Below, in pieces: positions 24,535 to 34,538 of a stretch of DNA of 64,000 bases. The stretch covers positions 1,984,001 to 2,048,000 of the forward strand of contig NZ_CP081958.1 in NCBI RefSeq assembly GCF_019823105.1, given 5' to 3'. The notes below the pieces were generated by a model. That model made no database searches. It saw nothing but the letters and a program-made list of their open reading frames with translations, and had not been told where the DNA came from. The position numbers and the translations under genes are program-made. The stretch's first letter is position 1. Each line of letters starts with the position of its first letter. Source of the stretch: Halobaculum magnesiiphilum (GTDB taxonomy: Archaea; Halobacteriota; Halobacteria; Halobacteriales; Haloferacaceae).

Positions 24535-25418
24535 GCGACGGAACCGACGGAGACGACGGAGGCGACACCGACAACGGCGCCGACGAGGGCGCCGACCGTC
24601 CGCGCGTCGCGGTGTTCCGCCCCGACGACGAACGCACGACCGAGGCGGTCGAGACGCTCGACGCGCTCGGCGTCGACGCGCTCGCGGACCCGATGCTGGC
24701 GGTCCGACCGACCGGCGCGGTGCCGGAGGGCCCCGACTGGATCGTGTTCACCTCGAAGACGGGCGTCGAGTTGGTCGACGAGGCGGGGTGGTCGCCCGCC
24801 GTCGCCGCCGGCGACGACACCGATCGCGGCGGCGACGCCGGCAGCGACGGCTCGGACGATGATCCCCTGCGCCGTGGAGACGGTCCCGCGATCGCGTGCA
24901 TCGGCCCGGCGACGGCCGACGCCGCACGCGAGGCCGGGTGGCCGATCGAGCTGATCCCCGAGGAGTACTCCTCGACCGGCATCGTCGCGGCGTTCGACGC
25001 CCTCGGCGTCGAGGGCGTCCGCATCGAGGTCGCCCGGTCGGACCACGGGAGCCAGGTGCTGCTCGACGGGCTCCGCGACGCCGGCGCGACCGTCCGCGAG
25101 ACGGTCCTGTACGAGCTCGTCCGACCGGAGGGCAGCGGCGAGTCCGCGGCGGCGGCGGCCGCCGGCGACCTCGACGGGGCGTGTTTCACCTCCTCGCTCA
25201 CGGTCGAGCACTTCCTCGACGCCGCCGACGAGCGCGGCGTCCGCGAGGAGGCGCTTGTGGGCCTGGAGGACGCCGTCGTGGGCTGCATCGGCCATCCGAC
25301 GCGCGAGACTGCCGAGTCACACGGCGTCGCCGTCGACGTGGTGCCCGCGGAGGCGACGTTCGAGGCGCTCGCCGAATCCGTCGCCGCCGAGTTGGACGAG
25401 TTCGGGTTGGACGACTGA
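24531..25418 (+). CDS. hemD: Uroporphyrinogen-III synthase
   Basis: HemD, 295 aa, closes and flips the tetrapyrrole ring. This family is weakly conserved; the call rests on gene order and on typical segments WIVFTSKTGVELV near residue 67, the IACIGPATADAAREAG block near 122, FTSSLTVEHFLDAA near 223 and CIGHPTRETAESHG near 250. The N-terminal 25 residues and a loop near 90-115 are acidic insertions. Last gene of the operon. Confidence 0.88.
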   Translation: MSDGTDGDDGGDTDNGADEGADRPRVAVFRPDDERTTEAVETLDALGVDALADPMLAVRPTGAVPEGPDWIVFTSKTGVELVDEAGWSPAVAAGDDTDRGGDAGSDGSDDDPLRRGDGPAIACIGPATADAAREAGWPIELIPEEYSSTGIVAAFDALGVEGVRIEVARSDHGSQVLLDGLRDAGATVRETVLYELVRPEGSGESAAAAAAGDLDGACFTSSLTVEHFLDAADERGVREEALVGLEDAVVGCIGHPTRETAESHGVAVDVVPAEATFEALAESVAAELDEFGLDD

Positions 25419-25719
25419 TCGGCGCTCGTCGCCGACCTGATCGGATCGATCCGACGAACCGCCGTTTTTCACACCGATCCGGGGAGCGCGCGCGAGTGAT
25501 ATCGCCCGTGTCCGGGGGATCCTCGCCTCATATCTCTATGAGTTGTCACTATATCCGTCAACTCCGAGTGCAACAATTGCCACACATGCGACGATGTTAC
25601 ATCCTTATATGACCTATATTCACCTGAAGATCAGACGCCCGTGTGAATACGACACTCAAAATCTGTGTTTTTCAACTCCAACCTTTATGTGTATCCGGAT
25701 CAGGCTGTCTGACGTCGAG
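25419..25719. other. AT-richer regulatory gap before the ammonium transporter
   Basis: No gene is seen here apart from the short ORF that begins at 25720. From about 25540 the base composition shifts sharply to A/T, with two TATA-like elements (CTTATAT near 25604 and CTTTATG at 25683-25689). This is the likely promoter region of amt; the upper TATA could serve a second transcript. Confidence 0.5.
25683..25689 (+). promoter_or_regulatory. TATA box upstream of amt
   Basis: CTTTATG about 33 nt before the ATG of the 22-codon ORF at 25720 and about 100 nt before the amt GTG. Confidence 0.5.
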
Positions 25720-25788
25720 ATGTACCAGAACGACACGGAATTCACGGCACTGCTGAACAGTTGTGGACCAAATGAGGTGGCACAGTGA
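25720..25788 (+). CDS. Possible 22-aa leader ORF overlapping the amt start
   Basis: A short frame starting [12 protein letters not shown] whose TGA overlaps the amt GTG start as GTGA, the same coupling seen between real genes here. Its ATG sits about 30 nt after a TATA box. Composition is ordinary (no Arg/Pro bias). It may be a leader peptide that couples translation to amt, or a mere 5' UTR. Confidence 0.4.
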   Translation: MYQNDTEFTALLNSCGPNEVAQ

Positions 25789-27467
25789 CGCTCTTGCAGG
25801 TCGACCCCGCGGTCCTGGCGGAGGGGGTCAACATGATGTGGGTGCTGGTGGTCACCTTCCTCATCTTCTTCATGCACGCCGGCTTCGCGATGCTGGAGGC
25901 CGGGCAGGTACGGTCGAAGAACGTCGCCAACCAGCTGACGAAGAACCTCCTGACGTGGAGCGTCGGCGTCGTCGCGTTCTTCCTCGTCGGCGCCGGGGTC
26001 TCCGCGCTCGTCGGCGGGATCACCGCCGGCGGGAGCTACTCCATCGCCGAGGCGTTCGGCGTATTGACGACCAGCAACCCCGCCGACTGGGTCAGCTGGC
26101 TCTTCGGCGCCGTCTTCGCGATGACGGCGGCGACCATCGTCTCCGGCGCCGTCGCCGGCCGCATGAAGCTGCGCGCGTACGTCAGCTACACCGTCCTGCT
26201 GGCGGCGGTCATCTACCCCGTCGTCACGGGGCTGACGTGGGGCGGCGGCCTGCTCGCCTCGCTCGGCTTCGCTGACTTCGCGGGCGGAATGATCGTCCAC
26301 GGCATGGGCGGCATCGCCGGCCTGACGGCGGCGTACGTCGTCGGCCCGCGCCTGGGTCGCTACAACGAGGACGGCTCGGTGAACGTCATTCCCGGCCACT
26401 CGATGACGTTCGCGGTGCTCGGAACGCTCGTGCTCGCGTTCGGCTGGTACGGGTTCAACGTCGGCACGGCAGCCTCGGTGTTCGCCGTCGAGAACGGCGA
26501 ACTCACGCTCGGGGCGTTCTCCTACGTGGGTCGCGTCGCGCTGACGACGACGCTCGGCATGGCCGCCGGCGCCATCGGCGCGAGCGCGCTCTCGCTGTTC
26601 AAGACCGGAAAGGTCGACACGCTGTACGTCGCGAACGGGCTTCTGGCGGGGCTCGTCGGCGTCACCTCGAACACCAACGCGATCACGTGGGTCGGCGGGA
26701 TCGTCATCGGCCTGCTCGCGGGCGCCCAGCTGCCCATCGTCTTCGAGTTCGTCGAGAAGCGCCTGAAGATCGACGACGTGTGTGCGGTGTTCCCCGTCCA
26801 CGGGAGCGCCGGCGTGCTCGGCGCGGTGCTGCTGCCGTTCTTCGCGGTCGACGGCTTCACCGTCGGCGCGCTCGTCTCGCAGGTCGTCGGCGTCGTCGTC
26901 ATCGCCGCCTGGACCATCGCGGCGACGGCCATCGTCTTCGGCGTCATCAAGGCGCTGGGCGAGATCCGCGTCACCCGCGACCACGAGCTCGAGGGGCTCG
27001 ACTCCTCCGAGCACGGCGTCGACACGTACCCCGAGTTCGGCCGTCCCGACACGGCCGCCGACGGCGGCTTCGTGGAGGACGAGAGCGGTATCATTCGCGC
27101 GGACGGCGGCGAGGCGAACGACGGCGGCATCAAGATGGTGACCGCCTTCATCCGCCCGGACAAGCTCTCGGCGGTCAAGACCGGTCTCGCGGAGATCGGC
27201 GCGCCGTCGCTGACGGTGACGAACGTCTCCGGTCGCGGCAGCCAGCCCGCGAAGAAGGGCCAGTGGCGCGGCGAGGAGTACACGGTCGACCTCCACCAGA
27301 AGGTGAAGATCGAGTGCGTCGTCGCCGACATCCCGGCCGAGGACGTGGCCGAGGCGATCAGCGAGGCCGCACAGACCGGCGAGAAGGGCGACGGGAAGGT
27401 GTTCGTCCTGCCCGTCGAGAACGCCTACCAGATCCGGACGGGCGAGGTGGGCCGCGAGGCGGTGTAA
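25785..27467 (+). CDS. amt: Ammonium transporter Amt fused to a GlnK/PII regulatory domain
   Basis: A 560-aa fusion. Residues about 1-400 are an Amt/Mep/Rh ammonium channel with eleven or so membrane segments; [18 protein letters not shown] (about 29-46) and the two pore histidine regions ([12 protein letters not shown] near 172 and [12 protein letters not shown] near 335) are present. After an acidic linker (about 405-448) a complete PII domain follows (449-560), with B-loop [13 protein letters not shown] and C-terminal IRTGE. The T-loop reads QWRGEEY, so the Tyr that enteric PII uses for uridylylation is Trp494. The fused PII would gate the channel according to 2-oxoglutarate/ATP. GTG start; no other in-frame start follows the upstream stop. 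Confidence 0.93.
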   Translation: MTLLQVDPAVLAEGVNMMWVLVVTFLIFFMHAGFAMLEAGQVRSKNVANQLTKNLLTWSVGVVAFFLVGAGVSALVGGITAGGSYSIAEAFGVLTTSNPADWVSWLFGAVFAMTAATIVSGAVAGRMKLRAYVSYTVLLAAVIYPVVTGLTWGGGLLASLGFADFAGGMIVHGMGGIAGLTAAYVVGPRLGRYNEDGSVNVIPGHSMTFAVLGTLVLAFGWYGFNVGTAASVFAVENGELTLGAFSYVGRVALTTTLGMAAGAIGASALSLFKTGKVDTLYVANGLLAGLVGVTSNTNAITWVGGIVIGLLAGAQLPIVFEFVEKRLKIDDVCAVFPVHGSAGVLGAVLLPFFAVDGFTVGALVSQVVGVVVIAAWTIAATAIVFGVIKALGEIRVTRDHELEGLDSSEHGVDTYPEFGRPDTAADGGFVEDESGIIRADGGEANDGGIKMVTAFIRPDKLSAVKTGLAEIGAPSLTVTNVSGRGSQPAKKGQWRGEEYTVDLHQKVKIECVVADIPAEDVAEAISEAAQTGEKGDGKVFVLPVENAYQIRTGEVGREAV

Positions 27468-27847
27468 GCGCGGCCGACCCGGTCGGCCACGAGCCGACCG
27501 ATCCTCTTCGACTCGACTGAACGGTCCGCTGCCGACGCCCGTCGGCAGCCGAACCGCCGGACGCCCGCTTCGCATGCGGCGCGGACGCGGCCGCCGGGGG
27601 CACGCGACGGAGGACCCCACTGGTACTGGTGCTCACCTCCTCGCGCCCGCCACCGTGCCACGTTCCGTGTCACCGCCCCCGCGGCCGCCGCAGCTGTCTG
27701 CCGGGTGATGCGTCCGGCTACGCCCGCGACGGGCCGCCACCCCGTCGCGGGTCGTCACCCGACTTCTGTCCCGAACACGACGCCGATAGCGGCGGCGACG
27801 ACCGCGACCCAGTAACTACTTTCGGGGTCACACTCCAAGGGCGGCGT
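27468..27847. other. 380-bp gap with hairpins between amt and hemL
   Basis: No gene is supported. It contains perfect inverted repeats: 27481-27487/27493-27499 (7 bp), 27528-27537/27540-27549 (10 bp, 2-nt loop) and 27723-27733/27741-27751 (11 bp, 7-nt loop). The first two lie just after amt and may act in termination or mRNA stability; the third is about 97 bp before hemL. Confidence 0.6.
27528..27549. repeat. Perfect 10-bp inverted repeat after amt
   Basis: Arms GCTGCCGACG and CGTCGGCAGC separated by two bases. No T-run follows, so termination by an intrinsic archaeal mechanism is uncertain. Confidence 0.7.
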
Positions 27848-29191
<1,344 letters not shown>

Positions 29192-29197
29192 ATAGTT

Positions 29198-29926
29198 CTA
29201 TCCGAGGAGCTTCTCGCGGAGCGTGCCGACGAGCCGGGTGACGTACCCACGCTGGGAGCGGCGATCGGGCAGTTCGTCCCACAGCGCGAACGCCGACACC
29301 ACGTCGGCCTCCTGGCTCGCGACCGCGGCCTCGCGCTCGGGCGCGACAACGCCGAGGTTGATCTCGTAGTGGCCGAAGTAGCCGTACTTCAGGAGCTCCC
29401 GCTCGCGGAAGTCGACGACGAACTCCCGGACGTCCTCGGGGATCTCCGGGACGACGAGGACGAACGAGAGGTCGGTCCCGTAGTGCTCCTCGTCGCCCTC
29501 GACGCGCTCGTCGGCGAGCGCGTGGCCCAGATCGACGATCCGCTCCAACTCCCCGACGGTCACCGACGACTGCCGGCGCGCGAACAGGTACTCGTCGCTG
29601 TGGTGGTCGCCGTACCCCAGCGCCGGGTGGAATAACTGCTTCTGTGACTCGATGCGCATCAGCCCGTAGAGGTCGAAGCGCTCCCCGCGAACGCGGTAGT
29701 CGCGTTCGAGGTCGTAGTTGAACATGAGCCGGTCGCTCACGCGGTCGAGGTACTCGTCGTCCCAGACGGGCACGTCCTCGTAGGCGGCGCCGTCGAGGAT
29801 CCGTCCGTGCTCGTCGGTCCGCGGCTCCTCTCCGTCGACGAGGACGTCGTCGTCGGCCGTCCCCGGGTCGACGCCGCCGCCGGAGCCGTCGGCCTCGACT
29901 CGCGTCTCCGGGTCGTCCTCGGCCAT
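29198..29926 (-). CDS. Conserved haloarchaeal protein, unknown function
   Basis: A 242-aa acidic soluble protein. The first about 55 residues are low-complexity and acidic. The remainder is a mixed alpha/beta domain with DRLMFNYDLERDYRVRG (near 70), HPALGYGDHHSDEYLFARR near 100 and LSFVLVVPEIPEDVREFVVDF near 155. No catalytic motif is recognised. Two bases separate its ATG from the stop of the upstream cupin gene, so they are probably co-transcribed. It converges on hemL with 6 bp between the stops. Confidence 0.75.
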   Translation of the reverse strand: MAEDDPETRVEADGSGGGVDPGTADDDVLVDGEEPRTDEHGRILDGAAYEDVPVWDDEYLDRVSDRLMFNYDLERDYRVRGERFDLYGLMRIESQKQLFHPALGYGDHHSDEYLFARRQSSVTVGELERIVDLGHALADERVEGDEEHYGTDLSFVLVVPEIPEDVREFVVDFRERELLKYGYFGHYEINLGVVAPEREAAVASQEADVVSAFALWDELPDRRSQRGYVTRLVGTLREKLLG

Positions 29927-29928
29927 GG

Positions 29929-30303
29929 TTACGCCTCCGGCTCGTACGGGTGAACGTCGTCGACGGCGGGCGCGCCCACCGCCAGCAGCGTCACCGAGTC
30001 GTCGGCGCCCTCGGGGTTGTGTGCGCGCTGGGGGCTGTCCGGCTCGACGGCGAACAGCGAGCCCTCGGGCACCTCGTAGGTCGTCTCCGGGGTTTCGACG
30101 TGGAGCGTCCCCTCGATCACGTAGAACAGCTCCTCCTGATCGTCGTGGTAGTGGTACGCGAGCGGGACGTCCTCGCCGGGGGCCGCGCGAAACCAGTTGG
30201 CGGCCATTCGCTCGAACCCCGCCGCCTCGCTCACGCGACGAAGCTCGCAGGGGCGGTCCGGAACGGCCGTCAGTTCGTCCGGATCGATGACGTGGTAACC
30301 CAT
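29929..30303 (-). CDS. Cupin-domain protein
   Basis: A 124-aa single-domain cupin. Cupin motif 1 is HYHDDQEELFYVIEGTLHVE (about residues 53-72) and motif 2 is near LFAVEPDSPQRAHN. The His/Glu ligands suggest a bound metal; substrate unknown. The ATG at 30303 is preferred over a GTG at 30321 because a TATA-like CTTTTCAT lies about 27 nt before it. It probably forms a two-gene unit with the following conserved protein. Confidence 0.8.
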   Translation of the reverse strand: MGYHVIDPDELTAVPDRPCELRRVSEAAGFERMAANWFRAAPGEDVPLAYHYHDDQEELFYVIEGTLHVETPETTYEVPEGSLFAVEPDSPQRAHNPEGADDSVTLLAVGAPAVDDVHPYEPEA

Positions 30304-30416
30304 ACCTCGCGGGAGGCTCACGGGGATGAAAAGCCCGTCGTCCGACGGCGACGCCGCCGGAGACCCTCGGGGCCGAGGATTTATGACCGCCGTCCCCCAT
30401 ATTGATATCCAATACC

Positions 30417-30638
30417 ATGGGATTCGGCGATCGCGAAACGTGCGGCCGGTGTTCGATGACGACCGTCGTGGACGCGACCGAGGACGGCGAGGGCGCCGCC
30501 GACCGCGACCCGTTCGGCGACGACCGGATCGAACTCGACGACGCGGAGCTTCGGCGGACCTCGCCGACCGCGTGGCTCAGCGGCGTCGTCTCGGCGCTCG
30601 ACGACATCGGGAACCGTCTCACGTACGGCCGGCGCTGA
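30417..30638 (+). CDS. Small haloarchaeal protein with CxxC motif
   Basis: A 73-aa acidic protein starting MGFGDRETCGRCSMTT. The CGRC pair could bind metal or be redox-active but has no partner pair. The C-terminal region (TAWLSGVVSALDDIGNRLTYG) is a likely amphipathic helix. A TATA-like ATTTATG about 35 nt upstream supports the start. Family not recognised. Confidence 0.55.
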   Translation: MGFGDRETCGRCSMTTVVDATEDGEGAADRDPFGDDRIELDDAELRRTSPTAWLSGVVSALDDIGNRLTYGRR

Positions 30639-30725
30639 GCCGACCCGATCGCCCGCGAGCCCGGGGCGGGCGTGCCGCAGGAGGGACCCTTATACCGCTC
30701 CGGGGCGTACGCGGCTGCTAATCGC

Positions 30726-31439
30726 ATGGAAGAGAGCATCTCCGGCTTCAAGCTGCGCGGGGAATGGGGGGACGCCGTCGAGCACGGCGAACGCATCACC
30801 CGCGCGCTTCAGGACGCCGGTGCTTCCGAGGAGTATCCCGAGGCGTTCGAGGCGTGGGACGAGTGGCGACCGAAAGCCCACGAGCGCCTCGGCGAGGACG
30901 TGAACGAGAAGACCGCCGAACAGGCGAGCGTCGCCGAGGGGAAAGGCGAGCAGGAGGGGAAAAGTCCCGAGGACGACCTCCAGACCGCCGGCGAGAAGCT
31001 CTCGGAGTCGTACGAGCACGTCGAGAACGGCGACAACGACGGCGCGCTCGACTCGTGGAGGGACTCCATCGACCACGTCGCGCGCGCGGCCGACTCGGCC
31101 GGGCGCAAGGCGGTTCGGAAGCTGGAGAACACGGTGTACCAGCGCGTGATGACACAGATCGCGCCGTACTACTTCGACAACGAGCTCGTCTCCGCGAACA
31201 TCCAGAAGTCCACCCGCGGCGAGGGTGGCCCGGAGTTCGTCTTCGAGGTGAACGTCAACGACGACCGGCTGAAGTCCGCGGTGTCCGAGCGCCTCTCGTC
31301 GTACGAGGACGAGGTCGACCGCTGGCACGTCGACACCCCGAAGACCGTCGAGGCGTCCGAGGCAGCCGAGGGCGCGGAGGCGCCCGTCGAGACGGTCGAG
31401 GACGGAAACGACGGGGAGTCGAACCCGACGACGAACTGA
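30726..31439 (+). CDS. DUF5828-like haloarchaeal protein
   Basis: A 237-aa protein beginning MEESISGFKLRGEWGD, which I associate with the haloarchaeal family DUF5828 (from memory). It is largely helical: an N-terminal helical domain, a charged central region (about 55-95), then DSWRDSIDHVARAADSAGRKAV and a terminal domain with FVFEVNVNDDRLKSAVSERL. The last about 35 residues are acidic and low-complexity. No enzyme motif is seen. The ATG at 30726 is the first plausible start after an upstream TATA-like CTTATACC near 30691. Confidence 0.75.
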   Translation: MEESISGFKLRGEWGDAVEHGERITRALQDAGASEEYPEAFEAWDEWRPKAHERLGEDVNEKTAEQASVAEGKGEQEGKSPEDDLQTAGEKLSESYEHVENGDNDGALDSWRDSIDHVARAADSAGRKAVRKLENTVYQRVMTQIAPYYFDNELVSANIQKSTRGEGGPEFVFEVNVNDDRLKSAVSERLSSYEDEVDRWHVDTPKTVEASEAAEGAEAPVETVEDGNDGESNPTTN

Positions 31440-31504
31440 GGCCGCTCCGTCGGCCGCTCCCTTCGTCGTCGGTCCGATCCGCCGGTGTCGACGCAGCGAC
31501 GCGC

Positions 31505-31903
31505 CTACTCCACCGGCTCCTTCAGCTCCACCCGATAGCCGAACGGGTCGCGGACGTACACCGCGCCCGCCTCGCCCGTCGCCCCCAGCGGACTGTCGAG
31601 TTCCCGTTCGACCGCCACCCCCGCGTCCGCGAGGGTTTCCGTCACCGACTCGATGTCCTCGTCGACGACGAGCGCGACGTGGTCGTAGTTCGTCGCCCCG
31701 GGGGCGTCGAATTCGTCGGTCGGCCACAGGTGGATCACGTGTTCGGGCGCGAGTCGCACGTCGAAGAAGGGCTTCTCGCCGGCCTCGAAGCGATCGACGC
31801 CCTCCAGTTCGAAGCCGAGCGCGTCGGCGTAGAAGGCGCGGGCGTCGGCCAGGCCGTCGGCGGGGATCCGGAGGGTGACGTGATCGATGGTGCGGACGTG
31901 CAC
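31505..31903 (-). CDS. VOC-family (glyoxalase/bleomycin-resistance-like) protein
   Basis: A 132-aa protein with two beta-alpha-beta-beta-beta modules: IDHVTLRIPADGLADARAFYADALGFE (start and first helix) and YDHVALVVDEDIESVTETLADAG, ending YVRDPFGYRVELKEPVE. These are hallmark segments of the vicinal oxygen chelate superfamily; likely metal ligands are His8, Glu/His in the middle and the C-terminal Glu. The reaction cannot be inferred. A GTG at 31903 is used as start because the first strand begins right after it. Confidence 0.8.
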   Translation of the reverse strand: MHVRTIDHVTLRIPADGLADARAFYADALGFELEGVDRFEAGEKPFFDVRLAPEHVIHLWPTDEFDAPGATNYDHVALVVDEDIESVTETLADAGVAVERELDSPLGATGEAGAVYVRDPFGYRVELKEPVE

Positions 31904-31961
31904 GTCCGGGCGTCGCGGCCGGGAGACAAGAAACATTACGCCGCATCGCGCATCCCTGCCC

Positions 31962-32207
31962 ATGACACCGCTCGAAGTCGACGCCGGCGAGCTCACCGCC
32001 GAGGAGATCCTCGACGCGCTCCGGGAGGGCCGGCCGGTCGTCGTCACCGCCGATCTGTTCGGGAGCGAGCAGACGCTCACCCTCCGGCACGACGGCGAGA
32101 CGTTCTACTGCGACACGCCGACGCGGCTGCACAAACACGACGACGAGGCGGGCATGCTCACCTGTATCGAGAAGATGGGCTACGCGAAACAGGACGACGA
32201 GGCCTGA
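31962..32207 (+). CDS. Small conserved haloarchaeal protein
   Basis: An 81-aa protein, MTPLEVDAGELTAEEILDAL..., with a predicted helix followed by strands and a segment FYCDTPTRLHKHDDEAGMLTCIEKMGYA. Two cysteines and two histidines are present but not in a standard finger spacing. Divergent from the VOC gene with 58 bp between the starts. Unknown function. Confidence 0.65.
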   Translation: MTPLEVDAGELTAEEILDALREGRPVVVTADLFGSEQTLTLRHDGETFYCDTPTRLHKHDDEAGMLTCIEKMGYAKQDDEA

Positions 32208-32345
32208 GCCGGACGACAGCCGGCGGCCGGCGGCCGCGGGGGCGACTGCCGGGCGCCGCGGGACCGCGACGGGCTCCGCGGAACCGTCGCGCCGCCGCCG
32301 CGACCGCCGGGGTTTATTCGCGACGCGGCCGTCGGATCACTCGAC

Positions 32346-32735
32346 ATGAGCGACGCGCCGGACATGGAGGACCTCATCGACACGAACGATCCTAGCTTCG
32401 GACACGTGATGGCGTGCGTGTTCGGGATCCAGGAGCACGAGAGCCGGACGTACCTCCGCCTGCTCGACAACCCCGGGAGCACCGTCGAGGAGCTCGCCGG
32501 CGTGCTGGAGCGCGACCGCTCGAACGTGAACCGCTCGCTCACGACGCTGCTGGAGAAGGGCCTCGCCGAGCGCGAGCGACGCCTGCTCGACCCCGGCGGC
32601 TACGTGTACCAGTACACCGCGACGCCGCTGCCGGAGGCGAAGGAGCTGCTCCACGAGGCGCTCGACGAGTGGGCCGAGACCGTCCACGAGGTCATCGAGA
32701 CGTTCGACGAACAGCGCGGCGTCGACGACGAGTAG
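32346..32735 (+). CDS. TrmB-like winged-helix transcriptional regulator
   Basis: A 129-aa protein with a winged helix-turn-helix: ESRTYLRLLDNPGSTVEELAG, then the recognition helix RDRSNVNRSLTTLLEKGL (about residues 57-74) and a wing (AERERR...). A C-terminal helix (EAKELLHEALDEWAETVHEVIETF) should mediate dimerisation. This is the TrmB N-terminal domain without a ligand-binding part. Target genes unknown. Confidence 0.8.
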   Translation: MSDAPDMEDLIDTNDPSFGHVMACVFGIQEHESRTYLRLLDNPGSTVEELAGVLERDRSNVNRSLTTLLEKGLAERERRLLDPGGYVYQYTATPLPEAKELLHEALDEWAETVHEVIETFDEQRGVDDE

Positions 32736-33066
32736 GCGGCCGGGTTCGGCCGAGGCGACGCCACGGAACCGAGGCGGGCGTGTCGCACGCGCGGTCTCGT
32801 TGCGCTCACGGGTCGCTGCGTTCCCCGATCGCATCGAGGGCTCACTTCTGTTCGCCCTCGTTTCCCTCACGTAATGGGCGGCTCGGCACGGAGACCTCGC
32901 CGCTCACGAGACTGGCGGTCTCGTGAGCGCACAAATCGCTCCGCGATTTGTGAACGCCGTTTGCATCGAGGTCTCGCTTCGGTCGACCTCGCCCCGCTCA
33001 CGGCTCCCTTCAGTCGCCGTTCGCGTTTTTCGAGGCGTTCGCTCGCGCCGCTCGCTCACGCCTCGC
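32736..33066. other. 331-bp gap with hairpins
   Basis: No gene is seen. Two perfect inverted repeats stand side by side: arms 32901-32912/32918-32929 (12 bp, 5-nt loop) and 32930-32939/32943-32952 (10 bp, 3-nt loop). The flanks are rich in CGCTCAC/CGCTCGC motifs like those in the argF gap. Confidence 0.6.
32901..32952. repeat. Two adjacent perfect hairpins
   Basis: The first has 12-bp arms with a 5-nt loop; the second begins at the next base with 10-bp arms and a 3-nt loop (CACAAATCGC...GCGATTTGTG). They resemble the hairpins at 12391-12537 in shape, not in sequence. Confidence 0.85.
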
Positions 33067-33366
33067 TTACCACGTCTGTACACGCCCCTCCCGCACGTCC
33101 TCGGCACACCCATCACAGTCCGGGTGACCGGCCTCGAAACACGCCGGCTCGCCGTCGGCGTTCACCGCGACCCGACGCTTCTCGGCGTACCGGCGACAGA
33201 CGATCCGCGCGCGGTCCTCGTCGTCGGTCGGGAGGTCGAACTCGTCGGCGTGGTTCTCCCCCCACTCGCGCCCCTCGTGGTAGGCACGCTTGCTGCGCGC
33301 GTACTCGCGGCCGGCCTTGCGCGCCTGCTGGCGCAGCACCCGCCGGAGCCTGTCGCCCAGTCCCAT
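33067..33366 (-). CDS. Small basic haloarchaeal protein with C-terminal cysteines
   Basis: A 99-aa protein beginning MGLGDRLRRVLRQQARKAG, basic and helical, followed by ARIVCRRYAEKRRVAVNADG and a Cys-rich end (CFEAGHPDCDGCAEDVREG). Four cysteines and a histidine there could form a zinc site. I recall this as a common haloarchaeal family (DUF7091-like, from memory). The basic N-terminus is unusual in this acidic proteome and suggests nucleic-acid contact. Function unknown. Confidence 0.7.
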   Translation of the reverse strand: MGLGDRLRRVLRQQARKAGREYARSKRAYHEGREWGENHADEFDLPTDDEDRARIVCRRYAEKRRVAVNADGEPACFEAGHPDCDGCAEDVREGRVQTW

Positions 33367-33530
33367 GGATCATCCTCCGGCCGCCCAGACTATCAGTCCG
33401 TTGCCGGCGAGCGCGCCGATCGTGACCTGAACGACATCGACACGCCGCGCGCGGTCGCGGACCGCCGCGCAGCCGCTCGTCCGACGGTCGCCCGCAGTCG
33501 AGCGCTTTCACTTTCACCGCGGCGACGGAA

Positions 33531-33589
33531 TACTAAATAGGATCCCGAACCAACCGTCGTACGCCTCCCACCGAACACATACCCGGAGG
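33531..33589 (+). promoter_or_regulatory. TATA box and Shine-Dalgarno site of rpa3
   Basis: A TATA-like ACTAAATAG near 33532-33540 lies about 60 nt before the ATG, leaving a leader of roughly 35 nt. GGAGG at 33585-33589 sits 10 nt before the ATG. A clear Shine-Dalgarno is uncommon among the genes here. Confidence 0.5.
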
Positions 33590-33599
33590 CAGGAGAACC

Positions 33600-34538
33600 A
33601 TGGCAGACCTGCAAACCCACGCGGAAGAGATACACGAGCAGTTTTCAGACCACTTGGACCTCACTACCGAGGAGATCGAGGAGCGCCTCGCCTCGCTGGT
33701 GAACGAGTACAGCGTCCCCGTCGACGAGGCGCGCCGCAGCGTCGTCAACTCCTACCTCGACGAGGCGGGGCTGGAGCGCGACGAGATCGGCTCCGGCGGC
33801 GCCGAACAGGCGCTCGTCGGCGACATCGACGAGGACGAGCAGTGGGTCGACCTTCGCGTGACGGTGGCCGACCTGTGGGACCCCAACCACGATTCCATCG
33901 CGCAGGTGGGCCTGCTCGGCGACGAGTCGGGCACGATCAAGTTCGTCTCGTTCTCGACGAGCGAACTGGAGGAACTGGAGGAGGGCAAGAGCTACGCCCT
34001 CTCGAACGTCGTCACCGACGAGTACCAGGGCAACTACTCGGTGAAGCTCAACCGGACGACGACGATCACCGAACTCGACGAGGAGATCGAGGTCGGCGAC
34101 GACAGCGACGAGGTCGAGGGCGCCCTCGTCGACATCCAGTCCGGCTCCGGGCTCATCAAGCGCTGTCCCGAGGACGACTGCACGCGCGTGCTCCAGAACG
34201 GCCGCTGCAGCGAGCACGGCCAGGTCGACGGCGAGTTCGACCTCCGGATCAAGGCCGTCCTCGACGACGGCGACGCCGTCCAGGAGGTCATCTTCAACGA
34301 GGAGGCCACCGCCGAGCTGACCGGCATCGGCCTCGAGGAGGCCAAGGAGATGGCCCAGGACGCCCTCGACACGACCGTCGTGGGCGAGGAGATGGCCGAC
34401 CGCATCGTCGGGCGATACTACCGCGTTCGCGGCCCCACGCTGGGCCGGTACGTGCTCGCCGACGACTTCGAGGAACTGTCCGGCGCCGACGAGACGGTCG
34501 ACGCCGAATCGCTGCTGATCCGCGCGAGGTCCCTGTAA
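33600..34538 (+). CDS. rpa3: Single-stranded DNA-binding protein, RPA (Rpa3-like)
   Basis: Replication protein A homologue, 312 aa. It has an N-terminal helical part (about 1-65), an OB fold (DLRVTVADLWDP... through LSNVVTDEYQGNYSVKLN, about 80-155), and a zinc-finger region CPEDDCTRVLQNGRCSEHG (about 189-207), then a C-terminal domain. Length and pairing with the downstream gene match Haloferax Rpa3 rather than the longer Rpa1. It binds ssDNA in repair and replication. The stop overlaps the next ATG as TAATG. Confidence 0.88.
   Translation: MADLQTHAEEIHEQFSDHLDLTTEEIEERLASLVNEYSVPVDEARRSVVNSYLDEAGLERDEIGSGGAEQALVGDIDEDEQWVDLRVTVADLWDPNHDSIAQVGLLGDESGTIKFVSFSTSELEELEEGKSYALSNVVTDEYQGNYSVKLNRTTTITELDEEIEVGDDSDEVEGALVDIQSGSGLIKRCPEDDCTRVLQNGRCSEHGQVDGEFDLRIKAVLDDGDAVQEVIFNEEATAELTGIGLEEAKEMAQDALDTTVVGEEMADRIVGRYYRVRGPTLGRYVLADDFEELSGADETVDAESLLIRARSL

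Noticed and set aside
27755-27840. Minus-strand hydrophobic peptide end ([14 protein letters not shown]) just before hemL
   Set aside because: No start codon or promoter of its own; the frame runs antisense through hemL.
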